NCBI RefSeq assembly: GCF_003253545.1
Contig: NZ_QKYV01000001.1
Span: 516,574 to 580,573, forward strand
Length of the DNA stretch: 64,000 nucleotides
Direction of reading: 5' to 3'
Origin: Mesonia algae
GTDB lineage: Bacteria; Bacteroidota; Bacteroidia; Flavobacteriales; Flavobacteriaceae
Every line of letters starts with the position of its first letter. Within the stretch, counting starts at the first letter, position 1. Under the pieces are notes generated by a model. It searched no databases. It saw only the letters and a program-made list of their open reading frames with translations, and was not told where the DNA came from. A program made the translations under genes and the position numbers. This document shows, in pieces, positions 43,691 through 53,690 of the stretch.

Positions 43691-45274
43691 ATGAATAAAT
43701 TTTTGCCAATTCTATTTTTGCTTACATCGTTAACGGGTTTAGCTCAAGACAAACCCAAAAAGAAAGTAAAAGATACTGTAAGTAAGAGAGAGATTATTGT
43801 AATAGATAGTACAAGACAATTGGTAAAAGAGGTAGTGCCAAATTTTTCTGCGGTAACTCCCATGCCAAGTATTGAAAAGGATTCTACGCAAATTTTTCTA
43901 GGAGATTATCACGAAGCTAGAAAGATAGATTCTTTATGGAAATCTAAACTTTTAAATTCAGATCTTTATGAAACTATGAGTGAGTCTGTTTTGGTAGCGG
44001 GAAGTTTAGATTCGGTTACCTATAAGGAGATTCCTACCGATACCTTAAAAGCAAGGTTAGCCAAGATCAATGCTAAAACGCCATTTAGGGTAGAGTATAA
44101 CCCATCTTTAGAAAGTGTTATCAATTACTACATTAAAAGAAGGAAAGAGTCGGTAGAAAAGCTGTTATCCTTAAGTCAGTATTATTTTCCTATGTTCGAG
44201 GAAAAATTAGATAAGTACGACATTCCTTTAGAAATGAAATATTTAGCCATAGTAGAGTCGGCTTTAAATCCCAGAGCAAAGTCTAGAGTGGGAGCTACAG
44301 GTTTATGGCAGTTTATGTTTGCTACGGGGAAAATGCACGGCTTAGATGTGAGTAGCTATGTAGATGAACGTATGGATCCTGTTTTAGCCACCGAAGCTGC
44401 TTGCCAGTATTTATCTAATCTTTACGGAACTTTTGGCGATTGGGATTTAGCATTGGCCTCTTACAACTCGGGTCCAGGAAATGTAGCTAAAGCGATAAGA
44501 AGAAGCGGAGGAAACAAAGACTATTGGGAGTTAAGAAACTATTTACCAAGAGAAACCGCAGGTTACGTACCAGCTTTTATTGCTACCATGTATTTATTTG
44601 AATATGCAGATGAGCACGGTTTTAAACCTTACCGCCCAGAAATTACGTATTTTGAAACCGATACAATTAAGGTTAAAAAACTCATCAAATTTGATCAAAT
44701 ATCAACGGTTACTGGAGTAGATAAAGAGTTGTTGAGTTTCTTAAATCCAAGTTATAAAATAGATATTATTCCTTATATAGATGATGAAGAGTATTACGTA
44801 AGACTTCCGTTAAGGGAAGCAGGAGTATTTGTCTCTAATGAAGATCTCATTTATAATTTTGTAGAAGAGCAAATTGCCAAAGAACAAGAAGAAAAAGGAT
44901 TACCCAACTTAGTTGAAGCAGAAGATAGAATACGTTATAGAGTAAGAAGCGGAGATTATTTAGGAAAAATTGCTGAAAAATACGGGGTGGGAATTAGCAG
45001 TATAAAACGCTGGAATGGCTTACGAAGCAATAGCTTAAAAATAGGTCAGCGATTAACAATTTACCCTCGAAAGCCAGTAGCTACAGCGAGTGTAAGTAGT
45101 ACCAAAAAAGCAAGAACAATTTCTGGCAAAACGTATACTGTAAAACAAGGAGACTCTTTATGGAGTATTTCTAGAAAATTTCCTGGAGTTAGTGTTAAGA
45201 ATATTCAAAAGTGGAATGATATTAGCGGTAACAAATTAAAACCGGGAATGAAATTAAAAATTTCTAACGGTTAA
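43691..45274 (+). CDS. membrane-bound lytic transglycosylase (MltD-like) with two LysM domains
   Basis: The product has about 527 residues from the ATG at 43691 (MNKFLPILFLLTSLTGLAQ, a signal peptide). The SLT domain has the catalytic Glu189 in YLAIVESALNPRAKSRVGATGLWQF and the later LALASYNSGPGNV. Two LysM repeats follow near the C-terminus (YRVRSGDYLGKIAEKYGV, then YTVKQGDSLWSISRKF). It cleaves peptidoglycan to form anhydro-sugar ends in the periplasm. The frame extends 20 codons upstream, but that part overlaps pgk. The longer start is not supported by a signal peptide. Confidence 0.93.
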   Translation: MNKFLPILFLLTSLTGLAQDKPKKKVKDTVSKREIIVIDSTRQLVKEVVPNFSAVTPMPSIEKDSTQIFLGDYHEARKIDSLWKSKLLNSDLYETMSESVLVAGSLDSVTYKEIPTDTLKARLAKINAKTPFRVEYNPSLESVINYYIKRRKESVEKLLSLSQYYFPMFEEKLDKYDIPLEMKYLAIVESALNPRAKSRVGATGLWQFMFATGKMHGLDVSSYVDERMDPVLATEAACQYLSNLYGTFGDWDLALASYNSGPGNVAKAIRRSGGNKDYWELRNYLPRETAGYVPAFIATMYLFEYADEHGFKPYRPEITYFETDTIKVKKLIKFDQISTVTGVDKELLSFLNPSYKIDIIPYIDDEEYYVRLPLREAGVFVSNEDLIYNFVEEQIAKEQEEKGLPNLVEAEDRIRYRVRSGDYLGKIAEKYGVGISSIKRWNGLRSNSLKIGQRLTIYPRKPVATASVSSTKKARTISGKTYTVKQGDSLWSISRKFPGVSVKNIQKWNDISGNKLKPGMKLKISNG

Positions 45275-45303
45275 AAGCAGATATCAAAAATCATAAGCTA
45301 ACC

Positions 45304-46281
45304 ATGATGAAAAACTTTTTATACCTTTTCCTTATCGGAATTTTATTTACTTCTTGTGATGATGAAGTGAATAAGAAGCAAAACTTAAGTAATTCTAGCG
45401 GAAGACTCAACAATCTTTCTATAATTGTAGATAACAACCTTTGGGAAGGAGAAATAGGAGAAGTTCTAAGAGAAAACTTGGCATCCCCTGTAGATGGTTT
45501 ACCACAACAGGAGCCTTTGTTTTCTATGAATCAAATTCCGCCAAAAGCATTTTCGGGCTTTGTACAGAATAATAGAACGTTCTTAAAAGTAGGTCAATCT
45601 AAAGCTCCACAATTTGAAGTAGTTAAAGATACTTTTGCTAAACCGCAGACAGGTATTTTTGTTTCTGGACCTTCTAAAGAGGCGATCATAGAGACTTTAA
45701 ATGCTCATAATGATGAAATCATTAAAAGTTTTAAGGATACTGAAATTAAAGAACAACAGCGAAGAATTTCAAAATCGCTAAAAGCAGATAAATTATTAGA
45801 AGAAAATTTAGGAGTAAGCTTAAAGTTTCCTACAGCCTATCGCTATGCTAAAACCGATGAAGATTTCTTTTGGATAAGAAAGGACATTCCTAATGGAAGT
45901 ATGGAGATTTTGGTTTACGAAGTCCCTTTTCGTGTTATAGATAAAGATACAAACGTGATCGGGAATATCATAAAAATGAGAGACTCTATAGGAAAAGAGC
46001 GTGTTCCTGGACCTACAGAAGGCTCTTTTTTAATTACAGAAGAAGCTTATGCTCCATATTTATTTACCTCTAAAATAGATGGTAAATTTGCATACGAGAC
46101 AAGAGGTACATGGGAAGTGAAAAATGCATTTATGGCAGGTCCTTTTATTAACTATGCTGTAAAAGATGAGAAAAACAATCGTTATGTAATTTTAGAAGGG
46201 TTTGTATTTAGGCCTTCAGCAACTAAGCGTGATAATATTTTTGAGCTAGAAGCTATTTTAAAATCAGCTAAACTCAAATAA
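45304..46281 (+). CDS. DUF4837 family lipoprotein
   Basis: The protein has 325 residues. The lipoprotein signal ends ILFTSC (Cys about 18) and is followed by DDE. The mature part is the DUF4837 domain (LSIIVDNNLWEGEIGEVLRENLASPVDGLPQQEPLFSMNQIP, then GVSLKFPTAYRYAKTDEDFFWIRKDIPNGSMEI and TRGTWEVKNAFMAGPFINYAV). The family is restricted to Bacteroidota, and its function is unknown. It follows the transglycosylase by 29 bases, so a role at the cell envelope is inferred. A strong terminator follows. Confidence 0.88.
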   Translation: MMKNFLYLFLIGILFTSCDDEVNKKQNLSNSSGRLNNLSIIVDNNLWEGEIGEVLRENLASPVDGLPQQEPLFSMNQIPPKAFSGFVQNNRTFLKVGQSKAPQFEVVKDTFAKPQTGIFVSGPSKEAIIETLNAHNDEIIKSFKDTEIKEQQRRISKSLKADKLLEENLGVSLKFPTAYRYAKTDEDFFWIRKDIPNGSMEILVYEVPFRVIDKDTNVIGNIIKMRDSIGKERVPGPTEGSFLITEEAYAPYLFTSKIDGKFAYETRGTWEVKNAFMAGPFINYAVKDEKNNRYVILEGFVFRPSATKRDNIFELEAILKSAKLK

Positions 46282-46300
46282 AAAATAACTTTACGGAATA

Positions 46301-46332
46301 AAAAAAGCAGGATTTTAAAATCCTGCTTTTTT
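46301..46332. terminator. bidirectional terminator after the DUF4837 gene
   Basis: The inverted repeat is perfect (A-run, GCAGGA, a TTTTAAAA centre, TCCTGC, T-run), with 16-base arms. It lies between the DUF4837 gene and the convergent tatA gene. Confidence 0.88.
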
Positions 46333-46351
46333 GTTTTTATACTAAAATAAA

Positions 46352-46564
46352 TTATTTTTTATCTTCTACGTGTTTGCTTGTATCGGGCTTTACGCTACCT
46401 TCTTCCTCTTCATCTTTAGAAGCATCTTTAAACTCTTTGATACCACTACCAAGTCCTCTCATTAATTCTGGAATTTTCTTTCCTCCAAAAATCAATAAAA
46501 TTACGATTACAATTAGAATAATTTGAGGAGCCCCAATCATTCCTAAAAATATACTTAATGACAT
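46352..46564 (-). CDS. tatA: twin-arginine translocase subunit TatA/TatE
   Basis: The product has about 70 residues from the ATG at 46564 (MSLSIFLGMIGAPQIILIVIVILLIFGGKKIPELMRGLGSGIKEF). It has one N-terminal membrane helix, the FGGKKIPELxRxLG hinge and an amphipathic helix, followed by an acidic tail (EEEEGSVKPDTSKHVEDKK). It is part of the pathway that exports folded proteins. The longer frame adds eight residues without support. No tatC is in this window. Confidence 0.92.
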   Translation of the reverse strand: MSLSIFLGMIGAPQIILIVIVILLIFGGKKIPELMRGLGSGIKEFKDASKDEEEEGSVKPDTSKHVEDKK

Positions 46565-46651
46565 AATTTCTAATTTAAAACTAAACAAATTTAGTAATTA
46601 ATATTTAATCCTTACGTTAACAAGAGCATAAATCCTCACAATATATTATCT

Positions 46652-46659
46652 TATATTTG
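46652..46659 (+). promoter_or_regulatory. -7 promoter element for the M23-GH3 operon
   Basis: TATATTTG is an exact TAnnTTTG match. It lies about 154 bases before the M23 start, so the transcript would have a long leader. No clear TTG is at the usual distance. Confidence 0.4.
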
Positions 46660-46812
46660 TAACTCGTTACACGTTTTATTACATATAATATACGAAATAG
46701 GAAACGGAGCGGTTTTTGAGATTCAAACTTCATTTATAAGAAAGAGTGAAATTTAATAGAATTTATAAATTTTTTAAAATGCACAACAGGTATTTATAAC
46801 TAATTTTAGTGT

Positions 46813-47682
46813 ATGACCAAAAAAAGAAAGGATAAAAAAAAATTTGCAAAAAAATTATTGCATAAATACCGATTGGTAATCCTCAATGAAGACACTTTTG
46901 AAGAACGTTTTTCATATCGGCTTACCCAACTTAATGTGTTTGTCACCATTGGGATTTCTGCGATTGTATTAATTGTATTAACCACATTATTAATAGCTTT
47001 TACTCCTTTAAGAGAATACATTCCAGGATATTCTTCACCTAAGCTTAAAGAAACCGCTACCCAGTTGGTTTATAAAACAGATTCTTTACAGCAGGTGATA
47101 CATAAACAAAATCAATATTTTACTTCTATAAAACGAGTTTTAAATGGAGAGATAAGTCCGTTAGACTTTAAAGAAGATACTTTAGATACGAGTACTTCCA
47201 TTAGCTCAGACTCTGTTAACTTTCAACCTTCGGTTACCGATTCTATATTGCGAAAAGAAGTCGAGCAAGAGGATAAATATAATGTAGTAGACGAAGCCGT
47301 TGCTAAGACAGCAGTAAAGCTTTTTCCTCCGTTAAACGGAAAAATTTCTGAAGGTTATAATGCTAAAGAAAAACACTATGCCGTAGATATTATTGCTAAA
47401 GAAAACTCTCCGGTTAAATCTACCGCAGATGGAACAGTGATCTTTGCCGAATGGACTGCAGATACTGGCTATGTAATGATTATAGAGCATAGCTACGGAT
47501 TGATTTCTGTATATAAACACAATTCTTCTTTAACTAAAGAGCAAGGGGAATTGGTAAAAGCAGGAGAAGTAATTGCGATGTCGGGATCTACGGGAGATTT
47601 CTCAACAGGACCGCATTTACATTTTGAATTATGGAGTGACGGTTATCCTGTGAACCCCGCCGATTTTTTAGAGTTTCAATAA
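46813..47682 (+). CDS. M23 family metallopeptidase (LytM type), membrane anchored
   Basis: The protein has 289 residues: a basic N-terminus, one membrane helix (about 37-60), a coiled linker and a C-terminal LytM domain (about 175-285). The zinc site is HYAVD (His and Asp) and HLHFE (second His of HxH); YKHNSSL supplies the other His. The site looks complete, so it may cut peptidoglycan cross-links in the periplasm. FPPLNGKIS is written partly by a palindrome at 47328-47340. GH3 starts six bases after its stop, making this the first gene of a long unit. Confidence 0.9.
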   Translation: MTKKRKDKKKFAKKLLHKYRLVILNEDTFEERFSYRLTQLNVFVTIGISAIVLIVLTTLLIAFTPLREYIPGYSSPKLKETATQLVYKTDSLQQVIHKQNQYFTSIKRVLNGEISPLDFKEDTLDTSTSISSDSVNFQPSVTDSILRKEVEQEDKYNVVDEAVAKTAVKLFPPLNGKISEGYNAKEKHYAVDIIAKENSPVKSTADGTVIFAEWTADTGYVMIIEHSYGLISVYKHNSSLTKEQGELVKAGEVIAMSGSTGDFSTGPHLHFELWSDGYPVNPADFLEFQ

Positions 47683-47688
47683 ACGCCT

Positions 47689-49179
47689 ATGTCAGTAAAA
47701 ACTTTTGGAGCTAAACTATTTGCTAAAGTGATTAAATCCCAAATTAATAAATGGGCTAATAATCCTGTAGAGACACAACAAAAAGTCTTTAAGCAATTAG
47801 TCAATACAGCTAAAGAAACAAAATTTGGAAAAGATCATCAGTTTAATAAAATAAGTAATCATAAAGATTTTATAGACCAAGTTCCTATTAGGGATTATGA
47901 AGCTTTAAAACCTTATGTAGATGAAGTGACAAAGGGAGAAGAAAATATACTTTGGCCAGGAAAACCCCTTTATTTTGCTAAAACCTCGGGGACTACAAGT
48001 GGTGCTAAATACATTCCGCTTACTAAAGAATCTATGCCTACCCATATTTCGGGAGCTAGAAATGCCATACTTAATTACATTGCAGAAACGGGAAAAGCAA
48101 ATTTCGTTTCAGGAAAAATGATTTTTTTGCAAGGGAGTCCAGAGATGGAAGAAAAGAACGGGATTAAACTGGGACGATTATCGGGTATTGTAGCTCATTA
48201 TGTTCCTAGTTACCTTCAAAAAAACAGGTTACCGAGTTGGGAAACCAATTGCATTGAAGACTGGGAAACCAAAGTAGATGCAATCGTAGAAGAAACATTA
48301 CCTGAAAACATGAGTGTTTTTAGCGGAATCCCTTCTTGGTTGCAAATGTATTTTGAACGTCTAGTAGAAAAAACTGGAAAAAAAGTGGGAGAGATTTTCC
48401 CTGATTTTGATTTACTCATTTATGGAGGAGTAAATTTTGAACCTTACCGTACTAAGTTTGATTCCCTTATCGGAAGAAAAATAGACAGTATAGAACTTTT
48501 TCCTGCCTCTGAAGGATTTTTTGCTTACCAAGACAAGCAAAACCAACCAGGGATGTTACTTAGACTTGATGCGGGAATTTTCTATGAATTTATTAAAACT
48601 GAGGAATTTTTTGAAGAGAACCCAATAAGATTAACGATTGGAGAAGTAGAAAAAGACGTTAATTACGTGATGATTATTTCTACCAATGCAGGACTTTGGG
48701 CGTATAATTTGGGAGATACAGTAATGTTTACTTCTGTTAAACCATATCGAGTAATTGTATCGGGAAGAATAAAACACTTTACTTCGGCATTTGGAGAACA
48801 TGTTATTGCAAAAGAAGTGGAGTATGCTATGAAAAAAGCGGTAAAAGAACATGGCATAGAAATTAGCGAATTTACGGTCGCTCCACAAACCAATCCGCCA
48901 GAAGGCTTACCTTATCACGAATGGTTGATAGAGTTTGAAGGAGAACCTAAAAATTTAGATATATTTGCCCAAAGTTTAGATAAATACTTACAAGAACAAA
49001 ATAGTTATTATTTAGATTTAATATCGGGGAAAATTTTAAAACCCTTGGTAATCACTTCCGTAAAGAAAAATGGATTTCAAGAATATATGAAGTCTATTGG
49101 GAAATTGGGAGGTCAAAATAAGATTCCTAGATTATCGAATGAAAGAAAAATTGCCGATGCTTTACATCAACAACTATAA
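47689..49179 (+). CDS. GH3 family protein (auxin-responsive/acyl-amido synthetase-like)
   Basis: The protein has 496 residues. YFAKTSGTTSGAKYIPLTKESM is the ATP/AMP-binding P-loop-like motif of the ANL superfamily. FPASEGFFAYQDKQNQPGMLLRLDAGIFYEF and YVMIISTNAGLWAYNLGDTVMF are the second and third GH3 signatures. Plant GH3 enzymes join amino acids to acids through acyl-AMP. In Bacteroidota the family is common, but its substrate is unknown. It lies between an M23 peptidase and the 558-residue phosphorylase-like protein in one likely transcript. Confidence 0.9.
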   Translation: MSVKTFGAKLFAKVIKSQINKWANNPVETQQKVFKQLVNTAKETKFGKDHQFNKISNHKDFIDQVPIRDYEALKPYVDEVTKGEENILWPGKPLYFAKTSGTTSGAKYIPLTKESMPTHISGARNAILNYIAETGKANFVSGKMIFLQGSPEMEEKNGIKLGRLSGIVAHYVPSYLQKNRLPSWETNCIEDWETKVDAIVEETLPENMSVFSGIPSWLQMYFERLVEKTGKKVGEIFPDFDLLIYGGVNFEPYRTKFDSLIGRKIDSIELFPASEGFFAYQDKQNQPGMLLRLDAGIFYEFIKTEEFFEENPIRLTIGEVEKDVNYVMIISTNAGLWAYNLGDTVMFTSVKPYRVIVSGRIKHFTSAFGEHVIAKEVEYAMKKAVKEHGIEISEFTVAPQTNPPEGLPYHEWLIEFEGEPKNLDIFAQSLDKYLQEQNSYYLDLISGKILKPLVITSVKKNGFQEYMKSIGKLGGQNKIPRLSNERKIADALHQQL

Positions 49180-49190
49180 AATATAAGCGT

Positions 49191-50867
49191 GTGAATAAAT
49201 TTAAAACACAAGGACGAAATAGAGCGCAAGAAAGCTCTAATGCTATTGAGCGTTTGTATATTACAATGCGCCACTTGTTTAATCGTGGTTTTTATAAACC
49301 TATGGGAGTATCGGGAGAAACTCTACGAGAAGCACTGCTTACCTTAAGACCAGAAATTTATGGATCTGTAGGAGAAGATAAATTAGAATTAAATGGTTTA
49401 TTATACGTGATAGACCGTTTACCTATAGGAATTGAAGAATGTAGATTCATTAACCTAACCAGTGATGAAGGTTATGCAAATTCACATTTTAAACCTATAG
49501 TTCCGCCTAAGCGTAGAAGAAATTGCTATCGCATAGATGAGGAACAAATGAATATAGAAATTACCAGAGGAAGATCTGAGATCTATGATATTCTAACTCA
49601 TCTTACTTTCTTATTTATTGAATCGCATAAGATTATGCGAAGAGTAATGATTGATGAAGAGGGAAACGTTACACGAGACTGGAAAAAATTAGAAATTGCA
49701 GTTCAACAACCGTCTTTAACAGAAGCAGAAAGAGAAATTGCTTTGACACATACTGCCAATATTTTAGGAAGAACTTTTAATGAAGTAAGGTTAGTACATC
49801 CTTTATTTAGTCAGCCTAAAAATGAAGAAAGATTTTTACATATTATTTACCATTTAGGTAAGCTTGCTATAGATGAAGTAATTAATAATAATAAACGTAT
49901 TGTAACTTTTAGTCCGGTTTTGAGAGAGCGATTGGGACATCACATTCACGGAGAAATTTGGGCAGATCATATAAAGAAAACGCTTGTTGAAAAAGGTTTA
50001 CTCAATAGAAAGTTACATATCATTAGTGCGAATATGCATAGTGTAATGAATACGCTTTATGCACCTTTGGCTTTGCAAACTGAATTAAAGAAAAAATCTA
50101 CACAGGAGGTTTATGAAGCATTAAGTAACTCTGCAAATGGTAAATTAAGAACTAAAGTGATGAAAGTTGCTTTAGAAAAAGGAATGACTTTTTTAGAAGA
50201 TCATAGCGGTACCAATATTGATGTTCAAATTTTTGATACTGGTAAAATTAACCATCACGAAGATCGCTTTAAAGCGGAAGAAGAAGAGGCTCCAGTTATT
50301 ATTGTGATGGATTATGCTTTCGGAGAGCAAGCCTATGAAACGATGGATGAATTGCTTAAACCTTACGCTATTGAAGATGAAGAATTTCATCTCCATGTAG
50401 ATTCTATATCTATCATGGGAAAAGCAGGGATTTTAGAAGGTGGTAAAAGCGATATAATGATACCTAATGCTCATTTATTTGAAGGCACAGCAGATAATTA
50501 TCCTTTTATTAATGAATTGAGTAAAGAAGATTTAGAAGGTAACGGCATAGATGTTTTTGACGGAGCTATGGTTACTGTATTAGGAACATCTTTGCAAAAT
50601 AAAGATATATTACGTTTTTTCCACGATTCTACTTGGAATGTTATTGGTTTAGAGATGGAAGGAGCGCATTACCAAAAAGCCATTCAAGCAGCGGCAAAAT
50701 TACGAAGTAATATTCAGTCAGATGTCAAAGTAAGATATGCTTATTATGCAAGTGATAATCCCTTAGAGACGGGAAGCACGTTAGCTTCAGGAGGTTTAGG
50801 AACTTCAGGAGTAAAACCAACATATTTAATTACAGAAAAAATACTAGAACAAATTTTTAAATCATAA
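49191..50867 (+). CDS. DUF6909-like protein with nucleoside phosphorylase-like C-terminus
   Basis: The protein has 558 residues from a GTG start at 49191, eleven bases after GH3. No signal peptide or membrane helix is seen, so it is cytosolic. The N-terminal half is helical (SHKIMRRVMIDEEGN, then LTHTANILGRTFNEVRLVHPLF). The C-terminal part (about 400-558) has SISIMGKAGILEGGKSDIMIPN, VIGLEMEGAHYQKAIQAA (about 484-501) and YYASDNPLETGSTLASGG. EMEGA and the Gly-rich start look like the purine/uridine phosphorylase or nucleosidase fold, where the Glu and Met in EMExA bind the ribose. This is inference by pattern. I know a DUF6909 group in Bacteroidota of similar size. The stop overlaps the next start. 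Confidence 0.7.
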   Translation: MNKFKTQGRNRAQESSNAIERLYITMRHLFNRGFYKPMGVSGETLREALLTLRPEIYGSVGEDKLELNGLLYVIDRLPIGIEECRFINLTSDEGYANSHFKPIVPPKRRRNCYRIDEEQMNIEITRGRSEIYDILTHLTFLFIESHKIMRRVMIDEEGNVTRDWKKLEIAVQQPSLTEAEREIALTHTANILGRTFNEVRLVHPLFSQPKNEERFLHIIYHLGKLAIDEVINNNKRIVTFSPVLRERLGHHIHGEIWADHIKKTLVEKGLLNRKLHIISANMHSVMNTLYAPLALQTELKKKSTQEVYEALSNSANGKLRTKVMKVALEKGMTFLEDHSGTNIDVQIFDTGKINHHEDRFKAEEEEAPVIIVMDYAFGEQAYETMDELLKPYAIEDEEFHLHVDSISIMGKAGILEGGKSDIMIPNAHLFEGTADNYPFINELSKEDLEGNGIDVFDGAMVTVLGTSLQNKDILRFFHDSTWNVIGLEMEGAHYQKAIQAAAKLRSNIQSDVKVRYAYYASDNPLETGSTLASGGLGTSGVKPTYLITEKILEQIFKS

Positions 50868-51826
50868 TGAGCAAAACAAATCATAAAGAGGAAATAGATC
50901 TTTTGGATCTTTTACAAATTATAAAAAACGGATTTAGATCTATAGGAAACTCATTTCTTAGAATGATTAATTTCTTTTTAAGCTATGGTATCATTTTAAC
51001 TGTAATAATAATTATAGGGTTAATTTTAGGGTATTTCTGGAATAAAAATACGGTAAACTATTTGCAAACTGATACTATTGTTTCTACTGATTTTGAAGGA
51101 GCAGCATATCTTTACAAAAAGGTGGAAGAGCTAAATTTTAAATTATCTGTTGCAGATGAGGGGATTAAAAAAGAATTTCAGCAAGAAGGCTTGTCTAAAA
51201 TTAGCTTAAAAGTAAAACCCGTTTATTTCTTTAGAGAAATATCAAACGAGGAAGAAGCTTATATGGAATATTTGGAAGAATCTAAATCTTTAGAAGATAA
51301 TGAAAGAGAGGAGTTCCTTAAAAATTCGGTTAAGACTCATAAATTAACACTTCAACATCCAAGCGATTATGATTCTAAAATGCTTCTAAAAAAGGTTTTA
51401 AAGTACCTTAGAAATAATGAGTATTTCAATGAACTTTATAAAGATCAAACGGCTTATATAACTTCTCAAATTTCTCACAATAAGGATTTTATAAAATCTC
51501 TTAATCTATTAATAGAAAACTATAGTCAGAACAAACCAGACGGATCAAATAGTATTGTTGTAAATGGTGCAAACTTTGATTTTAACGGTCTTATTTCAAG
51601 AAGGTCAGAACTTCAAAAAGAAACAAGTGACCTTATTCAACAAAGAATAAAAAATCAAGAATTCTTAAAAGTTTTAGACGAAGGGTCCCCTAAAAAATTA
51701 GATGAAAAGCCTTTCATGAGTAAAAATAAGATGATTTTGACGCCTATATTTTTAATCTTATTATTTTTTGTAATCTTATTTATAAAAGGGATTCTTGTTA
51801 AAGCTAGAAACCTTGAAAGAAAATAA
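50867..51826 (+). CDS. Wzz-like polysaccharide chain-length/export-type membrane protein
   Basis: The protein has 319 residues: a cytosolic N-terminus with IDLLDLLQIIKNGFRSIG, a membrane helix (about 38-61), a periplasmic helical and coiled part (about 62-285), and a second membrane helix (about 288-312) with a short basic end. This is the layout of polysaccharide co-polymerases (Wzz), although the Pro-rich motif before helix 2 is weak and the domain is divergent. It overlaps the previous stop by one base and lies two bases before rfbB, which supports a role in the same polysaccharide pathway. The partner tyrosine kinase is not seen. Confidence 0.65.
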   Translation: MSKTNHKEEIDLLDLLQIIKNGFRSIGNSFLRMINFFLSYGIILTVIIIIGLILGYFWNKNTVNYLQTDTIVSTDFEGAAYLYKKVEELNFKLSVADEGIKKEFQQEGLSKISLKVKPVYFFREISNEEEAYMEYLEESKSLEDNEREEFLKNSVKTHKLTLQHPSDYDSKMLLKKVLKYLRNNEYFNELYKDQTAYITSQISHNKDFIKSLNLLIENYSQNKPDGSNSIVVNGANFDFNGLISRRSELQKETSDLIQQRIKNQEFLKVLDEGSPKKLDEKPFMSKNKMILTPIFLILLFFVILFIKGILVKARNLERK

Positions 51827-51828
51827 AT

Positions 51829-52845
51829 ATGAAAACCATTTTGATTACTGGTGGAGCAGGCTTTATAGGCTCTAACTATATTAATTATCTTTTAAATTCC
51901 CAAAACGATGATATAAAGGTTATTAATTTGGATAAGCTAACCTATGCAGGAGATTTAAATAATATTGAACAACCAGAACATCAAAATTATAAATTTGTAG
52001 AAGGAGATATTTGTAACTTAAAATTAATCAAAGAACTCTTTGATCAATATCAATTTGAGGAGGTGGTACATTTTGCAGCCGAATCTCACGTAGACAATTC
52101 TATTTCAAATCCGTCGGTATTTATTGAAACTAATATTAACGGAACTTTTAATTTACTCCAAACTGCCTATAAACTATGGATGAAAGAACCTTTTCAGATA
52201 AATGAAAAGTTTTCTAACGCTCGTTTTCTTCATGTTTCAACCGATGAGGTTTATGGTACGCTAGGCGAGACAGGTTTATTTACAGAAGAAACTCCTTACG
52301 CTCCTAACAGTCCTTATAGTGCTTCAAAAGCAGCATCAGATATGTTGGTAAGAAGTTATTTTCATACCTATGGGATGCCTGTGATAACCACCAATTGTTC
52401 TAATAATTACGGTCCGCATCAACACGATGAAAAGTTAATTCCCACCATTATCCGTAAAGCTATACAAGAAGAAAATATTCCCATTTATGGCGAAGGCACC
52501 AACATTAGAGACTGGCTGTATGTGCTGGATCATTGTAAAGGAATACAATTAGCCTTAGCGGAAGGAAAATTAGGAGAAACCTATAATATAGGAGGTAAAA
52601 ATGAACGTCAAAACTTATATATAGCTCAAACTATTTGTGAGATCTTAGACGATACTTATCCAAGAAAAAACAATGACTCTTATAAAAATTTAATTGCCTT
52701 TGTAAAAGATAGACCAGGTCATGATTTTAGGTATGCTATCGATGCTTCTAAAATAGAAAATCAATTAAATTGGAAAGCAGAAGAAAATTTTGAGTCAGGA
52801 ATTAAGAAAACCATCCAATGGTACCTAAATAAATATACCCAATGA
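51829..52845 (+). CDS. rfbB: dTDP-glucose 4,6-dehydratase
   Basis: The protein has 338 residues. [16 protein letters not shown] is the NAD-binding motif, [13 protein letters not shown] follows, [11 protein letters not shown] is the family's Thr-Asp-Glu site, and the catalytic YSASKAASD has Tyr and Lys. It makes dTDP-4-keto-6-deoxy-glucose, step two of dTDP-rhamnose synthesis. The stop overlaps the rfbA start by four bases (ATGA). The four genes B, A, C, D are contiguous, so the pathway is complete. Confidence 0.97.
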   Translation: MKTILITGGAGFIGSNYINYLLNSQNDDIKVINLDKLTYAGDLNNIEQPEHQNYKFVEGDICNLKLIKELFDQYQFEEVVHFAAESHVDNSISNPSVFIETNINGTFNLLQTAYKLWMKEPFQINEKFSNARFLHVSTDEVYGTLGETGLFTEETPYAPNSPYSASKAASDMLVRSYFHTYGMPVITTNCSNNYGPHQHDEKLIPTIIRKAIQEENIPIYGEGTNIRDWLYVLDHCKGIQLALAEGKLGETYNIGGKNERQNLYIAQTICEILDDTYPRKNNDSYKNLIAFVKDRPGHDFRYAIDASKIENQLNWKAEENFESGIKKTIQWYLNKYTQ

Positions 52846-53690
52846 AAGGAATTATTTTAGCAGGAGGTTCAGGAACAAGGTTACATCCTCTTACTTTAGC
52901 GGTAAGTAAGCAATTACTTCCTGTATATGATAAACCTATGATTTATTATCCGCTGTCTACATTGATGTTAGCTGGGATAAAAGAAATATTAATCATAAGC
53001 ACACCTCACGATTTACCTTTATTTGAAAATTTATTAGGAAATGGAGAGCAATTAGGCTGCCGCTTTGAATATAAAGTACAAGCTCAACCTAATGGTCTTG
53101 CAGAAGCTTTTATCATAGGAGAAGATTTTATTGGAGACGATAAAGTAGCTCTTATTTTAGGAGATAATATTTTTTATGGTTCTGGATTAGAAAAACTACT
53201 TCAAGAGAATAATGATCCCGATGGAGGTGTAGTCTATGCATACCACGTTCACGATCCCGAACGTTACGGGGTGGTCGAATTTAATGATGAAGGAAAAGCA
53301 ATTTCTATTGAAGAAAAACCCGAAAATCCAAAATCAAAATATGCTGTTCCCGGAATCTATTTTTACGACAATGAAGTCATAGAAATAGCAAAAAGTATTA
53401 AACCAAGTCATCGCGGTGAATTAGAGATTACCGATGTTAATAATGCCTATTTAAATAAAGGAAAGCTTCAAGTAGGTATCCTAGATAAAGGTACAGCTTG
53501 GTTAGATACAGGTACTTTCAAATCACTTATGCAAGCTTCAAATTTTGTAGAAGCTATTGAAGAGCGACAAGGTTTAAAAGTAGGAGCTATAGAAGAAGCA
53601 GCCTATACTATGGGTTATATTTCTAAACAACAATATCAAAAATTATTGAAACCACTTCTTAAAAGCGGATACAGTAAAAATTTACAATAA
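52842..53690 (+). CDS. rfbA: glucose-1-phosphate thymidylyltransferase
   Basis: The protein has 282 residues. [37 protein letters not shown] is the nucleotidyltransferase signature, [13 protein letters not shown] holds the metal-binding Asp, and [20 protein letters not shown] and [10 protein letters not shown] are conserved. It forms dTDP-glucose from dTTP and glucose 1-phosphate, the first step of the pathway. rfbC starts directly after its stop. Confidence 0.97.
   Translation: MKGIILAGGSGTRLHPLTLAVSKQLLPVYDKPMIYYPLSTLMLAGIKEILIISTPHDLPLFENLLGNGEQLGCRFEYKVQAQPNGLAEAFIIGEDFIGDDKVALILGDNIFYGSGLEKLLQENNDPDGGVVYAYHVHDPERYGVVEFNDEGKAISIEEKPENPKSKYAVPGIYFYDNEVIEIAKSIKPSHRGELEITDVNNAYLNKGKLQVGILDKGTAWLDTGTFKSLMQASNFVEAIEERQGLKVGAIEEAAYTMGYISKQQYQKLLKPLLKSGYSKNLQ

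Noticed and set aside
48631-48893. Two minus-strand frames inside the GH3 gene
   Set aside because: They are antisense shadows of a well-supported gene.
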